Assembly: GCA_040754625.1 (NCBI GenBank)
Contig: JBFMCF010000113.1
Coordinates: 1 to 43,175 of the forward strand
DNA: 43,175 nt
From: a bacterium
Lineage (GTDB): Bacteria > JACRDZ01 > JAQUKH01
Reading direction: 5' to 3'
This document shows, piece by piece, positions 1 to 9,613 of this stretch (position 1 is the stretch's first letter; the number at the start of each line of letters is the position of its first letter). The notes under the pieces were generated by a model that saw only the letters and a list, made by a program, of their open reading frames with translations, was not told the DNA's origin and ran no database searches. A program made the translations under genes and the position numbers.

Positions 1-144
1 ACCGGAGGAATTTTAGTCCGAGAGAACTGTTATGACAAGAGGAATGTGAAAGGTTTGTTGTTGTGGCAGGTAAACCGGTGGATTAACTGTCTGTTTTGGC
101 TACCGCGAAGCGGTTTCAGTTCAACATGAAATCATGTTATTGTC

Positions 145-182
145 AAATTAAAAAGGCGTACCGGATAAACGGCACGCCTTAC
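145..182 (-). terminator. Rho-independent terminator of the Wood-Ljungdahl operon
   Basis: A 7-bp stem (153-159 with 174-180), one mismatch, then 3 more pairs (161-163 with 170-172) close a 6-base loop. Read on the minus strand the hairpin is followed by a run of T (complement of 150-154). It lies about 23 bases after the acsE stop, so it is well placed to end the operon. Confidence 0.75.
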
Positions 183-204
183 TAAAACAAATTTTGGTAA
201 TAAA

Positions 205-1050
205 TTACAATTCCAGGAACGAATCCGCGAACATGATCTCGCCTTTGAACATACGGATGGCTTTATCGACGTGGCTGGCGGGAAAAACTTTTCTTATGTC
301 TTCGCCTTTGACTACTGCCATGAATTTTTCATCATTGACATCAACAATGGCTCCGCTTAAGCCGGCTTCTCTAAGCAATGTCCAATAGACCGATGTTAAA
401 AGCGGTTTCATGGAAGCAGGGGTCATGTTGACGACGTTGCTTAAGCCGACCAGGGAATGCATCGGCGGTTCATTCATTGTCTGGAACATCTGGACGGACT
501 CGATTACAAACCTTGCCTGGTCCTGGTTTCCTTTTACGGTCATCGCAAGAGGATCGAGATAAATATTTTCCATCGGGACGCCAAGTTCGGCGGCTTTGGT
601 CATAATATCGACAGCGATGGAGGCCCTTGTCGCGGCGTCGGGAGGTAAGCCGACGCCAGCCAGTGTCAAACCGATTATATTGCAGTTGTATTTCGCGGCA
701 AGCGGCATGAATGTGTTTAATCTCTTTGTTTCGCCGGAGCATGAGTTTATCAGGGCCTTGCCATAGGCATCATTATAATGCTGTAATCCCATTTCCATTG
801 CCTTTGGATTTGTCGTGTCAAGAGAAAGAGGGACTTTAGCCACAGCATGAACGATCTCGCATAACCATGGCAGTCTTTCCGGATCATCTTCAACAGGGCC
901 GATATTCATGTCAAGCATGTTCGCGCCGCATTGGACTTGTTTTACCGCCATTTCCTGTAGCGGGCCTTTGTCGCGGTCTTCCATGGCCTTTCGCAGTACC
1001 TTTGTTACTACATTGATTCTTTCACCGATCAATAACGGATTTGGATACAC
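205..1050 (-). CDS. acsE: 5-methyltetrahydrofolate:corrinoid/iron-sulfur protein methyltransferase
   Basis: Moves the methyl group from methyl-THF to the cobalt of the corrinoid iron-sulfur protein AcsC/AcsD, joining the methyl branch of the Wood-Ljungdahl pathway to CODH/ACS. The 281-residue protein is a single pterin-binding TIM barrel of the DHPS/MetH family: GERINVV at the N terminus, GANMLDMNIGP around residue 45, PLSLDTTN around 75, INSCSGE and the late GLSNVVN motif. Length fits the family (about 260-280). The start is GTG with GGAGG six bases upstream. It is the last gene of the minus-strand operon, after fhs. Identity is firm because of the family motifs and the neighbouring acsBCD genes. 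Confidence 0.95.
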   Translation of the reverse strand: MYPNPLLIGERINVVTKVLRKAMEDRDKGPLQEMAVKQVQCGANMLDMNIGPVEDDPERLPWLCEIVHAVAKVPLSLDTTNPKAMEMGLQHYNDAYGKALINSCSGETKRLNTFMPLAAKYNCNIIGLTLAGVGLPPDAATRASIAVDIMTKAAELGVPMENIYLDPLAMTVKGNQDQARFVIESVQMFQTMNEPPMHSLVGLSNVVNMTPASMKPLLTSVYWTLLREAGLSGAIVDVNDEKFMAVVKGEDIRKVFPASHVDKAIRMFKGEIMFADSFLEL

Positions 1051-1105
1051 TTAAAGCCTCCTTTAGAATTACATAATTTCTGAAAAAATTGCAATATACT
1101 ATAAA

Positions 1106-1175
1106 AGTGTCACAAGTGTCAATGTGTCATATACTGTAAACCCTTGACACTCTGATACATGATACTTTGATACTT
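1106..1175. repeat. Short-word repeat array, fhs-acsE gap
   Basis: Three 9-base copies of an AGTGTCAAT-like word (1106-1132) are followed by TGACACTC and three TGATAC words (1145-1175). The second half is roughly the reverse complement of the first, so the transcript could fold. The array starts one base after the fhs stop codon. Confidence 0.6.
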
Positions 1176-1176
1176 T

Positions 1177-2943
1177 TTAAAACAATCCCTTGACTTTGCC
1201 GGTTTCCACATCCACATCCACTCTGCGGTAAGCTGGATCGGAAGATGTCCCGGGCATAAGTTTAATGGCCCCCGCGATCGGCACGACAAAACCCGCGCCC
1301 TTGTATATCATTATGTCCCTGATATGGAGTCTCCAGCCTTTCGGAGCGCCTTTAATGTTCGGGTTATCGGAAAGTGAAAGGTGCGTTTTAACCATACACG
1401 TTCCAAGTTTCGCGATTTCCGGGTCCGCTTCCATACTTTTAGCTTTTGTCAAAGCTTCAGGCGAATAATCAACCCCATCGGCGCCGTAAACTTCTTTCGC
1501 GATCAAATCAATTCTGTTTCTCAACGGAGTATCAAGCTCATAGAGGAATTTAAATTTATTGGGTTCGTTGCACGCTTCTATGACGGCATCAGCCAGCTCC
1601 AGCGCCCCGTCGCCGCCTTTTTCCCAGTGTTTGGAGAGCGCGACACGCGCCCCGGCAGCTTCGGCTATCCTGCGGATTGTTTTAATTTCAGCGTCTGTAT
1701 CAGTATGAAAAGCGTTGATACAAACAACAGGATTGATGCCCGCCTTTTTAACAACTTTAATTAAATGTACCAGATTGCTTGACGCGCCGGCTTCCACCCA
1801 GCCGACGTTTTCTTTTTTATATTCTTCAGGCAATGGGCGTCCCGGCACCGGGAGAGGGCCTCCGCCATGGCACTTTAAGGCTCTGACGGTGGCAACGACA
1901 ACCGCCGCGTTAGGATGATTACCTGAAAAGCGGCATTTAAGGTTCCAGAATTTTTCAAATCCGATATCTGCCCCGAATCCCGATTCCGTTACATGGTAAT
2001 CGCCAAGTTTTAACGCTATTCGGTCCGCGACTATTGAAGACTGGCCGATCGCAATGTTCGCGAACGGACCCGCGTGGACAAATACAGGCTGGCCTTCAAC
2101 AGTCTGCATCAGATTCGGGTTAATCGCTTCAACCATCCAGGCGGTCATCGCGCCGTCCACCTCGAGGTCCGCGGTAGTAACAGGCTTTCCGGATTTACTG
2201 TAGGCAACAACTATTTTACCCATTCTTTCGCACATATCTTTCAGGTCTGTAGCAACTGCTAAAATCGCCATAATTTCCGAGGAAACGGCAATGGCAAATC
2301 CTGATTGCATCATAAAACCATCCATTTTCCCGCCGATACCGATTACAATATCGCGAAGCGCCTGGGCACAGAAATCCATGATCCATTTCATCTGGACGCT
2401 CCTCGGATCAATATCCAGGCGTTTAAGTTTGCTTTTTGCCAGCTGGGCATCATCATAATTAAATTCATGCTGCATTCTTGATGTCAGCGCCACCATTGCC
2501 AGATTGTGGGCGTTCATGATGGCGTTGATGTCCCCGGTCAAACCCAGGGAAAACGGGGTCAGCGGGATACATTGTGAAAGCCCGCCGCCCGCGGCAGACC
2601 CTTTAATATTCATTGTCGGTCCGCCTGACGGCTGTCTGATCGCGCCCACAACGTTTTTATTTCTTTTACCCAAACCCTGGATCAAGCCGATTGTGGTGGT
2701 TGATTTCCCCTCACCAAGCGGAGTAGGGGTGATAGCGGTTACGTCAATAAATTTCGCGTCCGGTTTATTTCCCAGCCGGTTTAAAACTTTTTTGTAGTCT
2801 ATTTTGGCGACATAATGCCCGTGAGGAAGTAATTCCTCTTTTTTAAGGCCCATCTTCTCTGCCAGCTCATAGACGGTCTTCATACTTTTTTCTGAATCTT
2901 CAGCTATTTCCCAATCCGCGTGTTTTTTAGGGTCCAATGCCAT
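1177..2943 (-). CDS. fhs: Formate--tetrahydrofolate ligase
   Basis: ATP-dependent activation of formate to 10-formyl-THF, the second step of the methyl branch. The 588-residue protein carries the P-loop [13 protein letters not shown] at about residues 72-84, followed by GLIQGLG, the [13 protein letters not shown] segment and [13 protein letters not shown], all typical of the monofunctional bacterial enzyme (usually 555-560 aa; this one has a slightly long N terminus). AGGAGG lies a few bases upstream of the ATG. It sits between cooS and acsE in the operon. Formate dehydrogenase is not in this window, so formate is supplied from elsewhere. Confidence 0.97.
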   Translation of the reverse strand: MALDPKKHADWEIAEDSEKSMKTVYELAEKMGLKKEELLPHGHYVAKIDYKKVLNRLGNKPDAKFIDVTAITPTPLGEGKSTTTIGLIQGLGKRNKNVVGAIRQPSGGPTMNIKGSAAGGGLSQCIPLTPFSLGLTGDINAIMNAHNLAMVALTSRMQHEFNYDDAQLAKSKLKRLDIDPRSVQMKWIMDFCAQALRDIVIGIGGKMDGFMMQSGFAIAVSSEIMAILAVATDLKDMCERMGKIVVAYSKSGKPVTTADLEVDGAMTAWMVEAINPNLMQTVEGQPVFVHAGPFANIAIGQSSIVADRIALKLGDYHVTESGFGADIGFEKFWNLKCRFSGNHPNAAVVVATVRALKCHGGGPLPVPGRPLPEEYKKENVGWVEAGASSNLVHLIKVVKKAGINPVVCINAFHTDTDAEIKTIRRIAEAAGARVALSKHWEKGGDGALELADAVIEACNEPNKFKFLYELDTPLRNRIDLIAKEVYGADGVDYSPEALTKAKSMEADPEIAKLGTCMVKTHLSLSDNPNIKGAPKGWRLHIRDIMIYKGAGFVVPIAGAIKLMPGTSSDPAYRRVDVDVETGKVKGLF

Positions 2944-2968
2944 AAAATTTACCTCCTCTTTTAAAAGC

Positions 2969-3009
2969 CGTTTAAACGGTTCAAACGGTTTAAACCGTTT
3001 AAACCGTTC
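2969..3009. repeat. 9-bp tandem repeat array (GTTTAAAC family), cooS-fhs gap
   Basis: Four exact-length 9-base units (2969-2977, 2978-2986, 2987-2995, 2996-3004) plus a partial one. Each is a variant of CGTTTAAAC and contains the palindrome GTTTAAAC or a near match. The array begins 6 bases after the cooS stop. The same family occurs at 4932, 7192 and 42456. Confidence 0.85.
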
Positions 3010-3015
3010 TTAAAT

Positions 3016-4908
3016 TTATATTCCCAGTTTTTTTCTTTTTGCCGCGATATGATTTAATATTAATTCGGCGGCTTTATACGGGTCCGGTTCGACCGCGAAC
3101 CTTCCGCCGGTTACCTTTTCAATGTCCTCGTACATCAGTTTTCTTAATTTTGGGGCTCCTGTTACAGCGTGTGAAAGACCAAGCACCACGAGCGCTCCCT
3201 GGGCCACGAAATAATTACCAATCGTCATGGCCTTTTCGGACATCCATTCAAGGGCGGCCCCGGCGATAGGGAGTTCATCGTAATCCGTTCCAAGTCCGTG
3301 TTTAATCATCTCGGTGCAGGCCACAAGTATCCTGCTGTTGTCGACGCATGAACCCGCGTGAAGGACAGGGGGGCATCCGATTGCCTCGCAAACTTCGCGA
3401 AGTCCTTTACCAGCGAGTTCCATTGCCTCAGGTACCATAAGCCCGGCTTTAGCGGATGCTATTGCAGCACAGCCTGTATTTACAACGAATACATTATTTT
3501 TTATCAATTCTTTTGTTAGAGTAACGTTCGCGTAATCCTGCTGGATTTTACAGTTACTGCACCCGACAATCCCGACAACACCGAAAATCCTGCCGTTTTT
3601 AATGTTTTCCACGAGAGGGTTGTAAGAGGCCCTGTAAACGCCTCCCTGCATATAACTCAATGTTTCCGAGCTGAAACCCGCGATGATATCCATTGATTCG
3701 GACGGTATGTTTACTTTTGCCTTGTCCCTGTTTTTATAATTATCGATTGCTGTTTTTAATATCTCTTTCGCTATATCATATGCTCTTTTTTCATCAAATT
3801 CGATGTGAATCGCGTTTGGCATTTTTGCCTTCGGGGATGTAGTTATGATTTTTGTGTGAAAACAGCCCGCAACGTTAGGCAGTGAAGGGAAAAGGCACTG
3901 GACATCGACAACCATCGCCTCAACCGCGCCTGTAATTATCGCAAGTTCCTGCTGTAAAAAGTTTCCCGCTATCGGAACGCCTTCGCGCATAAGCACCTCG
4001 TTCGCGGTACAGCATATCCCGGCGATAACCACGCCTTTAGCGCCGGCCTTTTTGCATAATTCCAGGATTTCCTTGTCTTGGGAAGCCTCGACAATCTGCA
4101 TCGAGAGCAGGGGCTCATGGCCGTGTATTATGACATTGACCTGGTCCTCGGCCAATACGCCGAGATTGACCTTGCTTCTTAACGGTTTAGGGGTGCCAAA
4201 CATCACATCGGTCAATTCAGTGGCTATCATCGCACCGATCCACCCGTCGGCAATACCGACTTTCAGGCTGTCCATGAAAGTGTCATAATAATCCGAACCC
4301 ATCCCCATATTTGTCCTGTGCATTGCCTGGACAATCTCTGAATTCACGCATTTGGGCACAATCCCTAATTTTTCCCATAATTTAAGCCTTTTTTCAGGCA
4401 TTCTTTTCAGGAACCTCGGAGAACCGTGCGGGTTGGTAAATTCATCGAGGGCGATCTTCGCGACTTCTTCAGCTATTTTATTGATTTCTTTGTTTTCAAT
4501 TTCAATGCCGTATTCTTTGGCCAGGGAAAGCAGTTTTTTGGTGTCTTTTATTTTGTAATTTTTGGCTTCTCCTGTCGCCGCCATCAGAAGAGTATGGGCT
4601 ATTTCATAACCATGGTCTGAATGCGCCGCGCACCCGGCCGCCACGGAACGGGCCAGATTACGGCTCGCGATAGTGTCCGCGTCCGCTCCGCAGATACCAC
4701 GGCTTGATTCATCTTTCACATTTATCCTGCAGGGCCCGAGCATACATGTTCTGCAGCAGATGCCCTGGACGCCGTATGAACACTGGACTTTTATGGCTTC
4801 GAACCTGTCCCACGCCGTTTGTATTTTAGCCTCGCAGGCTTTTTCCATCATCTTTTCGGAGGCCTTATCGATTGTCCGGGACTTTACATTTTTTATTTCC
4901 TGAGTCAT
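3016..4908 (-). CDS. cooS: Carbon monoxide dehydrogenase, catalytic (Ni-Fe-S) subunit
   Basis: Reduces CO2 to CO (or the reverse) at the nickel-iron-sulfur C-cluster; together with AcsB it forms the bifunctional CODH/ACS, so acsA is an equally good symbol. The 630-residue protein has the N-terminal Cys cluster CSYGVQGICCRTCMLGPCR (about residues 43-61) for the B/D clusters, then GICCTANE, the GVVGIVGCSNCK segment, NTGCAAIASAK and HAGSCVDNSR, which supply C-cluster ligands. Length is near the usual 620-675. A GGAG precedes the ATG. It lies directly after acsB and before fhs; two CooC maturation ATPases are in the same operon. Confidence 0.97.
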   Translation of the reverse strand: MTQEIKNVKSRTIDKASEKMMEKACEAKIQTAWDRFEAIKVQCSYGVQGICCRTCMLGPCRINVKDESSRGICGADADTIASRNLARSVAAGCAAHSDHGYEIAHTLLMAATGEAKNYKIKDTKKLLSLAKEYGIEIENKEINKIAEEVAKIALDEFTNPHGSPRFLKRMPEKRLKLWEKLGIVPKCVNSEIVQAMHRTNMGMGSDYYDTFMDSLKVGIADGWIGAMIATELTDVMFGTPKPLRSKVNLGVLAEDQVNVIIHGHEPLLSMQIVEASQDKEILELCKKAGAKGVVIAGICCTANEVLMREGVPIAGNFLQQELAIITGAVEAMVVDVQCLFPSLPNVAGCFHTKIITTSPKAKMPNAIHIEFDEKRAYDIAKEILKTAIDNYKNRDKAKVNIPSESMDIIAGFSSETLSYMQGGVYRASYNPLVENIKNGRIFGVVGIVGCSNCKIQQDYANVTLTKELIKNNVFVVNTGCAAIASAKAGLMVPEAMELAGKGLREVCEAIGCPPVLHAGSCVDNSRILVACTEMIKHGLGTDYDELPIAGAALEWMSEKAMTIGNYFVAQGALVVLGLSHAVTGAPKLRKLMYEDIEKVTGGRFAVEPDPYKAAELILNHIAAKRKKLGI

Positions 4909-4931
4909 ATGCTCTCCTTGTTTTAAAATTT

Positions 4932-4980
4932 ATTCAAACAGTTCAAACGGATTAAACCGTTCAAACGGTTTGAACTGTTT
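4932..4980. repeat. 9-bp tandem repeat array (GTTTAAAC family), acsB-cooS gap
   Basis: One truncated and four full 9-base units (4940, 4949, 4958, 4967 as unit starts), variants of GTTCAAAC and GTTTGAAC, plus a partial last unit. The array starts 3 bases after the acsB stop and ends well before the cooS Shine-Dalgarno in transcript order. Words are self-complementary. Confidence 0.85.
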
Positions 4981-4983
4981 TTA

Positions 4984-7170
4984 TTAAATCATCGGCTCCA
5001 TTGTTAACGCCGGGTGGTTCACCCTCTGCAGAAATTCACAAACGGCACTGCTTTCGGTCCCGACAGTTTCATCCGCTATTTTATCAAGAAGGTCAGGTAC
5101 ACCCGCCTCAGCGGCGCGTTTCTGAATACCTTCCTTTAATTGTTCTTTTAATTCCTTGGGCATCCATACGATCCGTTTGATTCCGCCATCCGCGAGAAGG
5201 AATTTTTTACTTGTAAGGTATAATCTCCCGACACCGAGAAAACCCGGGGTCTGGTTTCCCCCGCCGACTGAACCGGCAAGCGTGGAAAATTTCATCCCGC
5301 ACGGTGTCATATCGGTGAATCCCCGGTTTACTATCATTACGCCGTTTGCCTCGGGGAGAAGGGCGATAATACATTCAAAGCAACCGCATGATGTCATTGG
5401 ATTGTCCATCATGGAGTATGCGTTAAACACGCTTATTGCCTGGTTTGATTTGTTATATACAAATTCATTGACACCTTCCCATTGTCCCTTGACGGAATCG
5501 ATAATTCGTCCTTTTTTGATTGGCTGGTTCGGCCCCGTAGCGTCGATTTCATAGGCGGCTTTCCCGTCAAGCCAGTTATAAGCGCCGCAAAGCCCAAGAC
5601 GCTCGGGTGTGATTACACACACATGATTTGGCGCGTAAGACTGGCATAAAGTGCAGGAGTAATAGATGTCGACAGTTTCATCGGTCAGCCCCGCGACTCT
5701 TTCATCTCTTTCCTTATAGCTTTTTTGCGCTTCAACTAAAAGCTTTTTTGCTTTTGCTTCATCGGTGATAAGCATTACTTCAACCTTGTCCACTATCGCC
5801 GGGAATTCGGAATGCATTCTCGCGTGAAGAATTTTACCCAGATGTTCCAGCCTGAATCCCGACTGGTATGCCTCTTTGCTTATCCTGATCCAGTTCATAT
5901 CGCGCTGGCCCATATGAAATACGCCGTGGGCCTCGCTTAAAAAATGGTGGATTTTTCTCTCTAATATTGATTCAAAGTCTTTCTGCATTTTTCGCCCGGC
6001 CACTTCAACAAGGATTCCCATCGGGTATAATCCTTCTTTTTCGTCTATTTTTGGGCCGTCAATGATTATTTTGCCGTCAGAAACATCATCCATGTTTTTC
6101 ATGCGTAAATATTCGAATGACATGGTTTTATTGGCGCCAATGTCAAGATATGTATCTTCTTTCCTTACACGCTCGCCTTCGAAAGCCGGGCCGTAAGGGA
6201 CCGGGATATCTATTTTTTCAATCTCGATTTTTAACCCCCTGACTTCGATTGATTTGTCCACAATCTTGTCTATGTCGGGTTCCCAAACGACTTCCTCATA
6301 CCTGCATACCCCGTTAGGCTTGATTTCAGGGACCTTGCTGTGCGATATCGCGGGGAAGCCCATACTGATCGCACCGGCGCCCGTGGTCCATTTTATATCA
6401 TCCAATTCTCCAAGGACAAGGGCAAAGGCGTGGACCCTGTCAAGAGTGTATTTAAGAATGTCTTTGTAATTTCCTTTTTTGATTCCCCCGAACATCATTG
6501 CCGACCTTATTGCCCAGTTAAGAGCGTAAATTACAGAGATTGTGTCTTTCCCGAGCGGGACAATGTAAGTTTCCCAGCCCAGGTCGATATTTTCCTGGCG
6601 CAGTTGTTTGGTTACACTGTTGCCGTTGGTTTCCCCTGCAAGAAATATAAGGATTTTTCTTTCCTGCAGCTGCCGGATGACTTTTACGGCTTCCTTGCTG
6701 TCTTTCGCGGCGCCAAGCACTGCCGCGAAACCGGGCATCCGGCCGTCAACCAGCTGAATGCCGAGGTCTCTCAATATTGTGTCGGTAATGAACCCGTTAT
6801 ACGTAAAACCGTCCGCTTCTTTGGCCGGTTCTTCACCGTAAATGTAGCGGACAGCCTCAATAATTTCTTCCGCGAAAAGCGTGGCAATGCCGGCGTCAAG
6901 CGCTTCGCCGAGATAAGGCAGCCAGGACTTATCATCGGGTTCCGCGGAAAGCATGGATTTAGCGTGGTTAAGCGAGATTTCCATGTCGCCCAAAGTTTTT
7001 AATTCTTTCCCTGTAATGGCGTAATAAAAAGGAAGATAAAAAGCGGTATCTGGAAATTCAAATTTTAAATCTTTTCCTTTTTCAGAGATTGCTTTTTTAA
7101 GCGAAGTTTCCGCGTGATTCACTACCTGGTGCGAGCCGCGAATGACTGCCGTTGCGATAAATTTGGACAT
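4984..7170 (-). CDS. acsB: Acetyl-CoA synthase (CODH/ACS complex)
   Basis: Condenses CO, the methyl group from the corrinoid protein and CoA into acetyl-CoA at the A-cluster. The 728-residue protein is the full-length bacterial type with the N-terminal CODH-binding domain. I count cysteines at 506, 509, 518 and 528 for the [4Fe-4S] part and the C-G-C at 595-597 for the distal nickel; as I recall these are the same positions as in the 729-residue Moorella thermoacetica enzyme. The GVGRLYLTSKKFLLADGG segment near the C terminus is also typical. GGAGG precedes the ATG. The gene lies between acsC and cooS. Confidence 0.98.
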   Translation of the reverse strand: MSKFIATAVIRGSHQVVNHAETSLKKAISEKGKDLKFEFPDTAFYLPFYYAITGKELKTLGDMEISLNHAKSMLSAEPDDKSWLPYLGEALDAGIATLFAEEIIEAVRYIYGEEPAKEADGFTYNGFITDTILRDLGIQLVDGRMPGFAAVLGAAKDSKEAVKVIRQLQERKILIFLAGETNGNSVTKQLRQENIDLGWETYIVPLGKDTISVIYALNWAIRSAMMFGGIKKGNYKDILKYTLDRVHAFALVLGELDDIKWTTGAGAISMGFPAISHSKVPEIKPNGVCRYEEVVWEPDIDKIVDKSIEVRGLKIEIEKIDIPVPYGPAFEGERVRKEDTYLDIGANKTMSFEYLRMKNMDDVSDGKIIIDGPKIDEKEGLYPMGILVEVAGRKMQKDFESILERKIHHFLSEAHGVFHMGQRDMNWIRISKEAYQSGFRLEHLGKILHARMHSEFPAIVDKVEVMLITDEAKAKKLLVEAQKSYKERDERVAGLTDETVDIYYSCTLCQSYAPNHVCVITPERLGLCGAYNWLDGKAAYEIDATGPNQPIKKGRIIDSVKGQWEGVNEFVYNKSNQAISVFNAYSMMDNPMTSCGCFECIIALLPEANGVMIVNRGFTDMTPCGMKFSTLAGSVGGGNQTPGFLGVGRLYLTSKKFLLADGGIKRIVWMPKELKEQLKEGIQKRAAEAGVPDLLDKIADETVGTESSAVCEFLQRVNHPALTMEPMI

Positions 7171-7191
7171 AGTTCCTCCATAGTAAAAAAC

Positions 7192-7227
7192 AGTTTGAAC
7201 CGTTTAAACAGTTTAAACCGTTTAAAC
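7192..7227. repeat. 9-bp tandem repeat array (GTTTAAAC family), acsC-acsB gap
   Basis: Four perfect-length units at 7192, 7201, 7210 and 7219 (AGTTTGAAC, CGTTTAAAC, AGTTTAAAC, CGTTTAAAC). It begins 7 bases after the acsC stop. Two units are identical to a unit in the 2969 array and to one inside the permease gene at 42483. Confidence 0.88.
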
Positions 7228-7234
7228 GATTAAG

Positions 7235-8578
7235 TTATTTCCATTCATTCTTTAAAAAGACTGGAATGGCATTTGCCTCTCTCGGCCCGACAATAATCTT
7301 CCAGTCGGGCAATTTTTCCTGCAATGAACCGCTTAAAACGGACACGTAACCGGGAAGTATCAGCTTTTTATGGCTTACCAGTTCACCCGCTTTAAGGCTG
7401 GTAATCAACGCGGCAATAGTTCCGGCTGAGAATTTACCGGCCGCCCAGGCTGTCATGACTGATAAACCCTCGGAATCCTGGACGGCGAGCCAGGCGGAAA
7501 CCTTGCTGTTTTCAATTTCCCCGGCCACGAGAAAATAAGTCAGTGAAAAATTTGTTGTAACCATCAGAGGCGAATTTTTATCAGGTTCGCCGATTTTATA
7601 TATTTTTGGTTCAACTTTCATAGGTTTTTGCGGGTCGGTATAAATATTTTGCCTTAAGGCGAACAAAGGCAGTACCTTCCATATTTCAGGAGAAGATAAC
7701 GCGATAATCGAGCCGTATTTTGCGATAGAAATACTCGCGAGCATCGTTTCGAGCATGTTATCGCCGGTTTTATGGAAGAAGGATATTATGGGATAACCCA
7801 GCGGCCTGAAAGATTTTCTTATCGCGGACCTTCTTATAATTGTGTTTTTTTCGATTATATCTTTTGCCTTCGCGGTTTGTGGGTCTAAAATAATGTCCTT
7901 GATACCCAGAGCGCTTATTTTTTCTGATAAGGCTGTCAGTTTTTCCAGGTCAGGCGCAGAAACAACCAGCGGACAGTTATTTTCTTTCGCGAGCTTTGCC
8001 ATATTTTCATAGTTTGATTCATTCGCGGCAGATAAAAGGGGCCTTTTCCCTGAAACAACGGGCAATGCGGATTTCATGGCATCTGCGTTATCGGATTTTA
8101 AAATTAAAGGAAGACTGGTCAATCCCGCAATTTTCTTTACCGCATTACTGAATACCTGTATGTCTCCGGATTCGTTTTCGATGGTTATTAAATCGACTTT
8201 CAGGTGTTGTCCGACTCTTTCTACCGCCGCGTTTTTTGTTTCTTCTATTTTTCGCGCTATTTCGTTGTCGGTGGATTTATCGGATATAACGACCGCGAAA
8301 CCCGGTGTGTGATAAAATGTTTTTTCATGCCGAAACATGACAGTTTCCTCGCCGACGGACACCGCGTTTTCGCCGGTGCCGATTGTGACAAGTCTGATCG
8401 GCGGGGCGGACGCCTCGCTTAATTTCGCTTTTGCCTCGGACGAAACATCGGGGCAACTGTCCAGTGATGCCTGTTTTACCGCGAGTTTCATCGCGAAAGC
8501 GAGACATGTCGGGAATTTGCATTTTCCGCAGTTTGTTTTAGGCAGGTATTTGAAAATTTCTATTCCTGATAAAGCCAT
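7235..8578 (-). CDS. acsC: Corrinoid iron-sulfur protein, large subunit
   Basis: Carries the methyl group between AcsE and AcsB on a cob(I)amide cofactor that is kept reduced by a [4Fe-4S] cluster. The 447-residue protein begins with the cluster-binding motif; cysteines at 17, 20, 25 and 42 match the known spacing of the family. The middle is a TIM-barrel-like domain and the C-terminal part (KAGELVSHKKLILPGYV) is the corrinoid-binding domain. GGAGG precedes the ATG. Its partner acsD is directly upstream in transcription. Length matches Moorella AcsC (about 446). Confidence 0.96.
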   Translation of the reverse strand: MALSGIEIFKYLPKTNCGKCKFPTCLAFAMKLAVKQASLDSCPDVSSEAKAKLSEASAPPIRLVTIGTGENAVSVGEETVMFRHEKTFYHTPGFAVVISDKSTDNEIARKIEETKNAAVERVGQHLKVDLITIENESGDIQVFSNAVKKIAGLTSLPLILKSDNADAMKSALPVVSGKRPLLSAANESNYENMAKLAKENNCPLVVSAPDLEKLTALSEKISALGIKDIILDPQTAKAKDIIEKNTIIRRSAIRKSFRPLGYPIISFFHKTGDNMLETMLASISIAKYGSIIALSSPEIWKVLPLFALRQNIYTDPQKPMKVEPKIYKIGEPDKNSPLMVTTNFSLTYFLVAGEIENSKVSAWLAVQDSEGLSVMTAWAAGKFSAGTIAALITSLKAGELVSHKKLILPGYVSVLSGSLQEKLPDWKIIVGPREANAIPVFLKNEWK

Positions 8579-8605
8579 ATGTTCCTCCGTTTATTGTAAA
8601 TAATT

Positions 8606-8676
8606 GTAGGGGCGTGATTTATCACGCCCTGTTTGGGCATTGTGCCATTTTTGGGCGCAATGAATTGCACCCCTAC
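8606..8676. repeat. GTAGGGGCG palindromic element, copy 1
   Basis: A 71-base element framed by GTAGGGGCG and its near inverse ending CCCCTAC. Inside, GGGCGTGATTTATCACGCCC is a perfect hairpin and a second, looser hairpin follows. It starts 3 bases after the acsD stop codon. A shorter copy lies at 11328-11380. There is no transposase nearby. Confidence 0.8.
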
Positions 8677-8679
8677 ATT

Positions 8680-9597
8680 TCATATCATTTGTTCCACAGT
8701 TTTTCTTACCAGATTCATTGCCTCCGGGTGCCTCATAATTAAAAAATTCCCGCCGGCAGACAAAAAAGTTATTCCTGTAACTGCTTCCCAGAGTATACCC
8801 CGTTTTTCCGTATCACCCCATTCGGAAATATCAGCTTTTGCTTCCTTCGCCTTCCATGATTCAGGCCCGATATCGTTTACAATGGGCATTTGCATCATAC
8901 CGTCATTTTGCTGCAAAGCCGCCAGCTTGCACCTTTCAATTACTGAAAATGTATATTCAAGCCCATATCCCAGCGCGCTTGACATAGTATCCATTATTAT
9001 TTTTTCTTTTGGAAACCCTGATTGCGTGAGAAGGATATTCAATTGTTTCGCGAGGTTGATATCAAGGTCTGATAACGCGATTAAATAATGGTTAAAAGCC
9101 TGTGCGGCGGCGGCAAATGTTTTAAAATTTTTTTCCTGCGCCTTGCCGATAATAGACGGCTTTCCGCAGGCGGCGGCACACGGATTTATTAATTCAGTGT
9201 CCTTGTCCACGTGATTGGAACCGAGCAATATTAAAGGGACGGATATACTTGATGAAACTTTGGCGACAACATTCGCCGCGTCTTTCGCTGATTTATTTTC
9301 TCTGTCAGGGTGCGTCCCGGCCAGCCTTAAACATACAGCGTCCGCCTTCAATTCCTTTTCGCAGAATCCGGCCCATGCCACAGGGTCTGCCATTACTTTG
9401 CCGTAAATTTTAGTTAAAGCTTCCGGCCAGTCCTGTGGGACCACGTCCTGTATTTCAAGGGCCACTATGGGTTTTTTGGCGGGCACGCCCTCGAATGAAA
9501 GAAAGGGCAGGGTGTTTTCGCCGCCGATATCTATTCCCCCGAATTTAACTTCATTGATTTTCCCTGAATATGTTTCTTTTGGCAATGTGAATGGCAT
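8680..9597 (-). CDS. acsD: Corrinoid iron-sulfur protein, small subunit
   Basis: TIM-barrel partner of AcsC; the heterodimer binds the corrinoid and docks with AcsE and AcsB. The CdhD/AcsD family is recognised from FEGVPAKKPIVALEIQD near the N terminus, LRLAGTHPD, LGSNHVDKD, the GYGLEYTFSVIER segment and the C-terminal FLSAGGNFLIMRHPEA. I place the start at 9597 (MPFTLPKE, 305 aa), because GGAGG lies 6 bases upstream of that ATG; the in-frame ATG at 9609 overlaps that site and has no ribosome-binding site of its own. It follows cooC1 closely. Confidence 0.95.
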   Translation of the reverse strand: MPFTLPKETYSGKINEVKFGGIDIGGENTLPFLSFEGVPAKKPIVALEIQDVVPQDWPEALTKIYGKVMADPVAWAGFCEKELKADAVCLRLAGTHPDRENKSAKDAANVVAKVSSSISVPLILLGSNHVDKDTELINPCAAACGKPSIIGKAQEKNFKTFAAAAQAFNHYLIALSDLDINLAKQLNILLTQSGFPKEKIIMDTMSSALGYGLEYTFSVIERCKLAALQQNDGMMQMPIVNDIGPESWKAKEAKADISEWGDTEKRGILWEAVTGITFLSAGGNFLIMRHPEAMNLVRKTVEQMI

Positions 9598-9613
9598 TTT
9601 TTCCTCCATGTAT

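Noticed and set aside
1-129. Open plus-strand frame running in from the window edge (about 42 codons)
   Set aside because: It has no start in the window, no recognisable motif, and ends without context. It could be the tail of a gene but cannot be supported.
2969-7227. CRISPR array
   Set aside because: The repeat unit is 9 bases with no spacers, and no cas gene is present.
8606-8676. Insertion sequence
   Set aside because: The palindromic element is too short to code for a transposase and none is nearby; it is listed as a repeat.
9598-9609. Upstream ATG for acsD at 9609
   Set aside because: That ATG overlaps the GGAGG that serves the ATG at 9597 and has no ribosome-binding site of its own.
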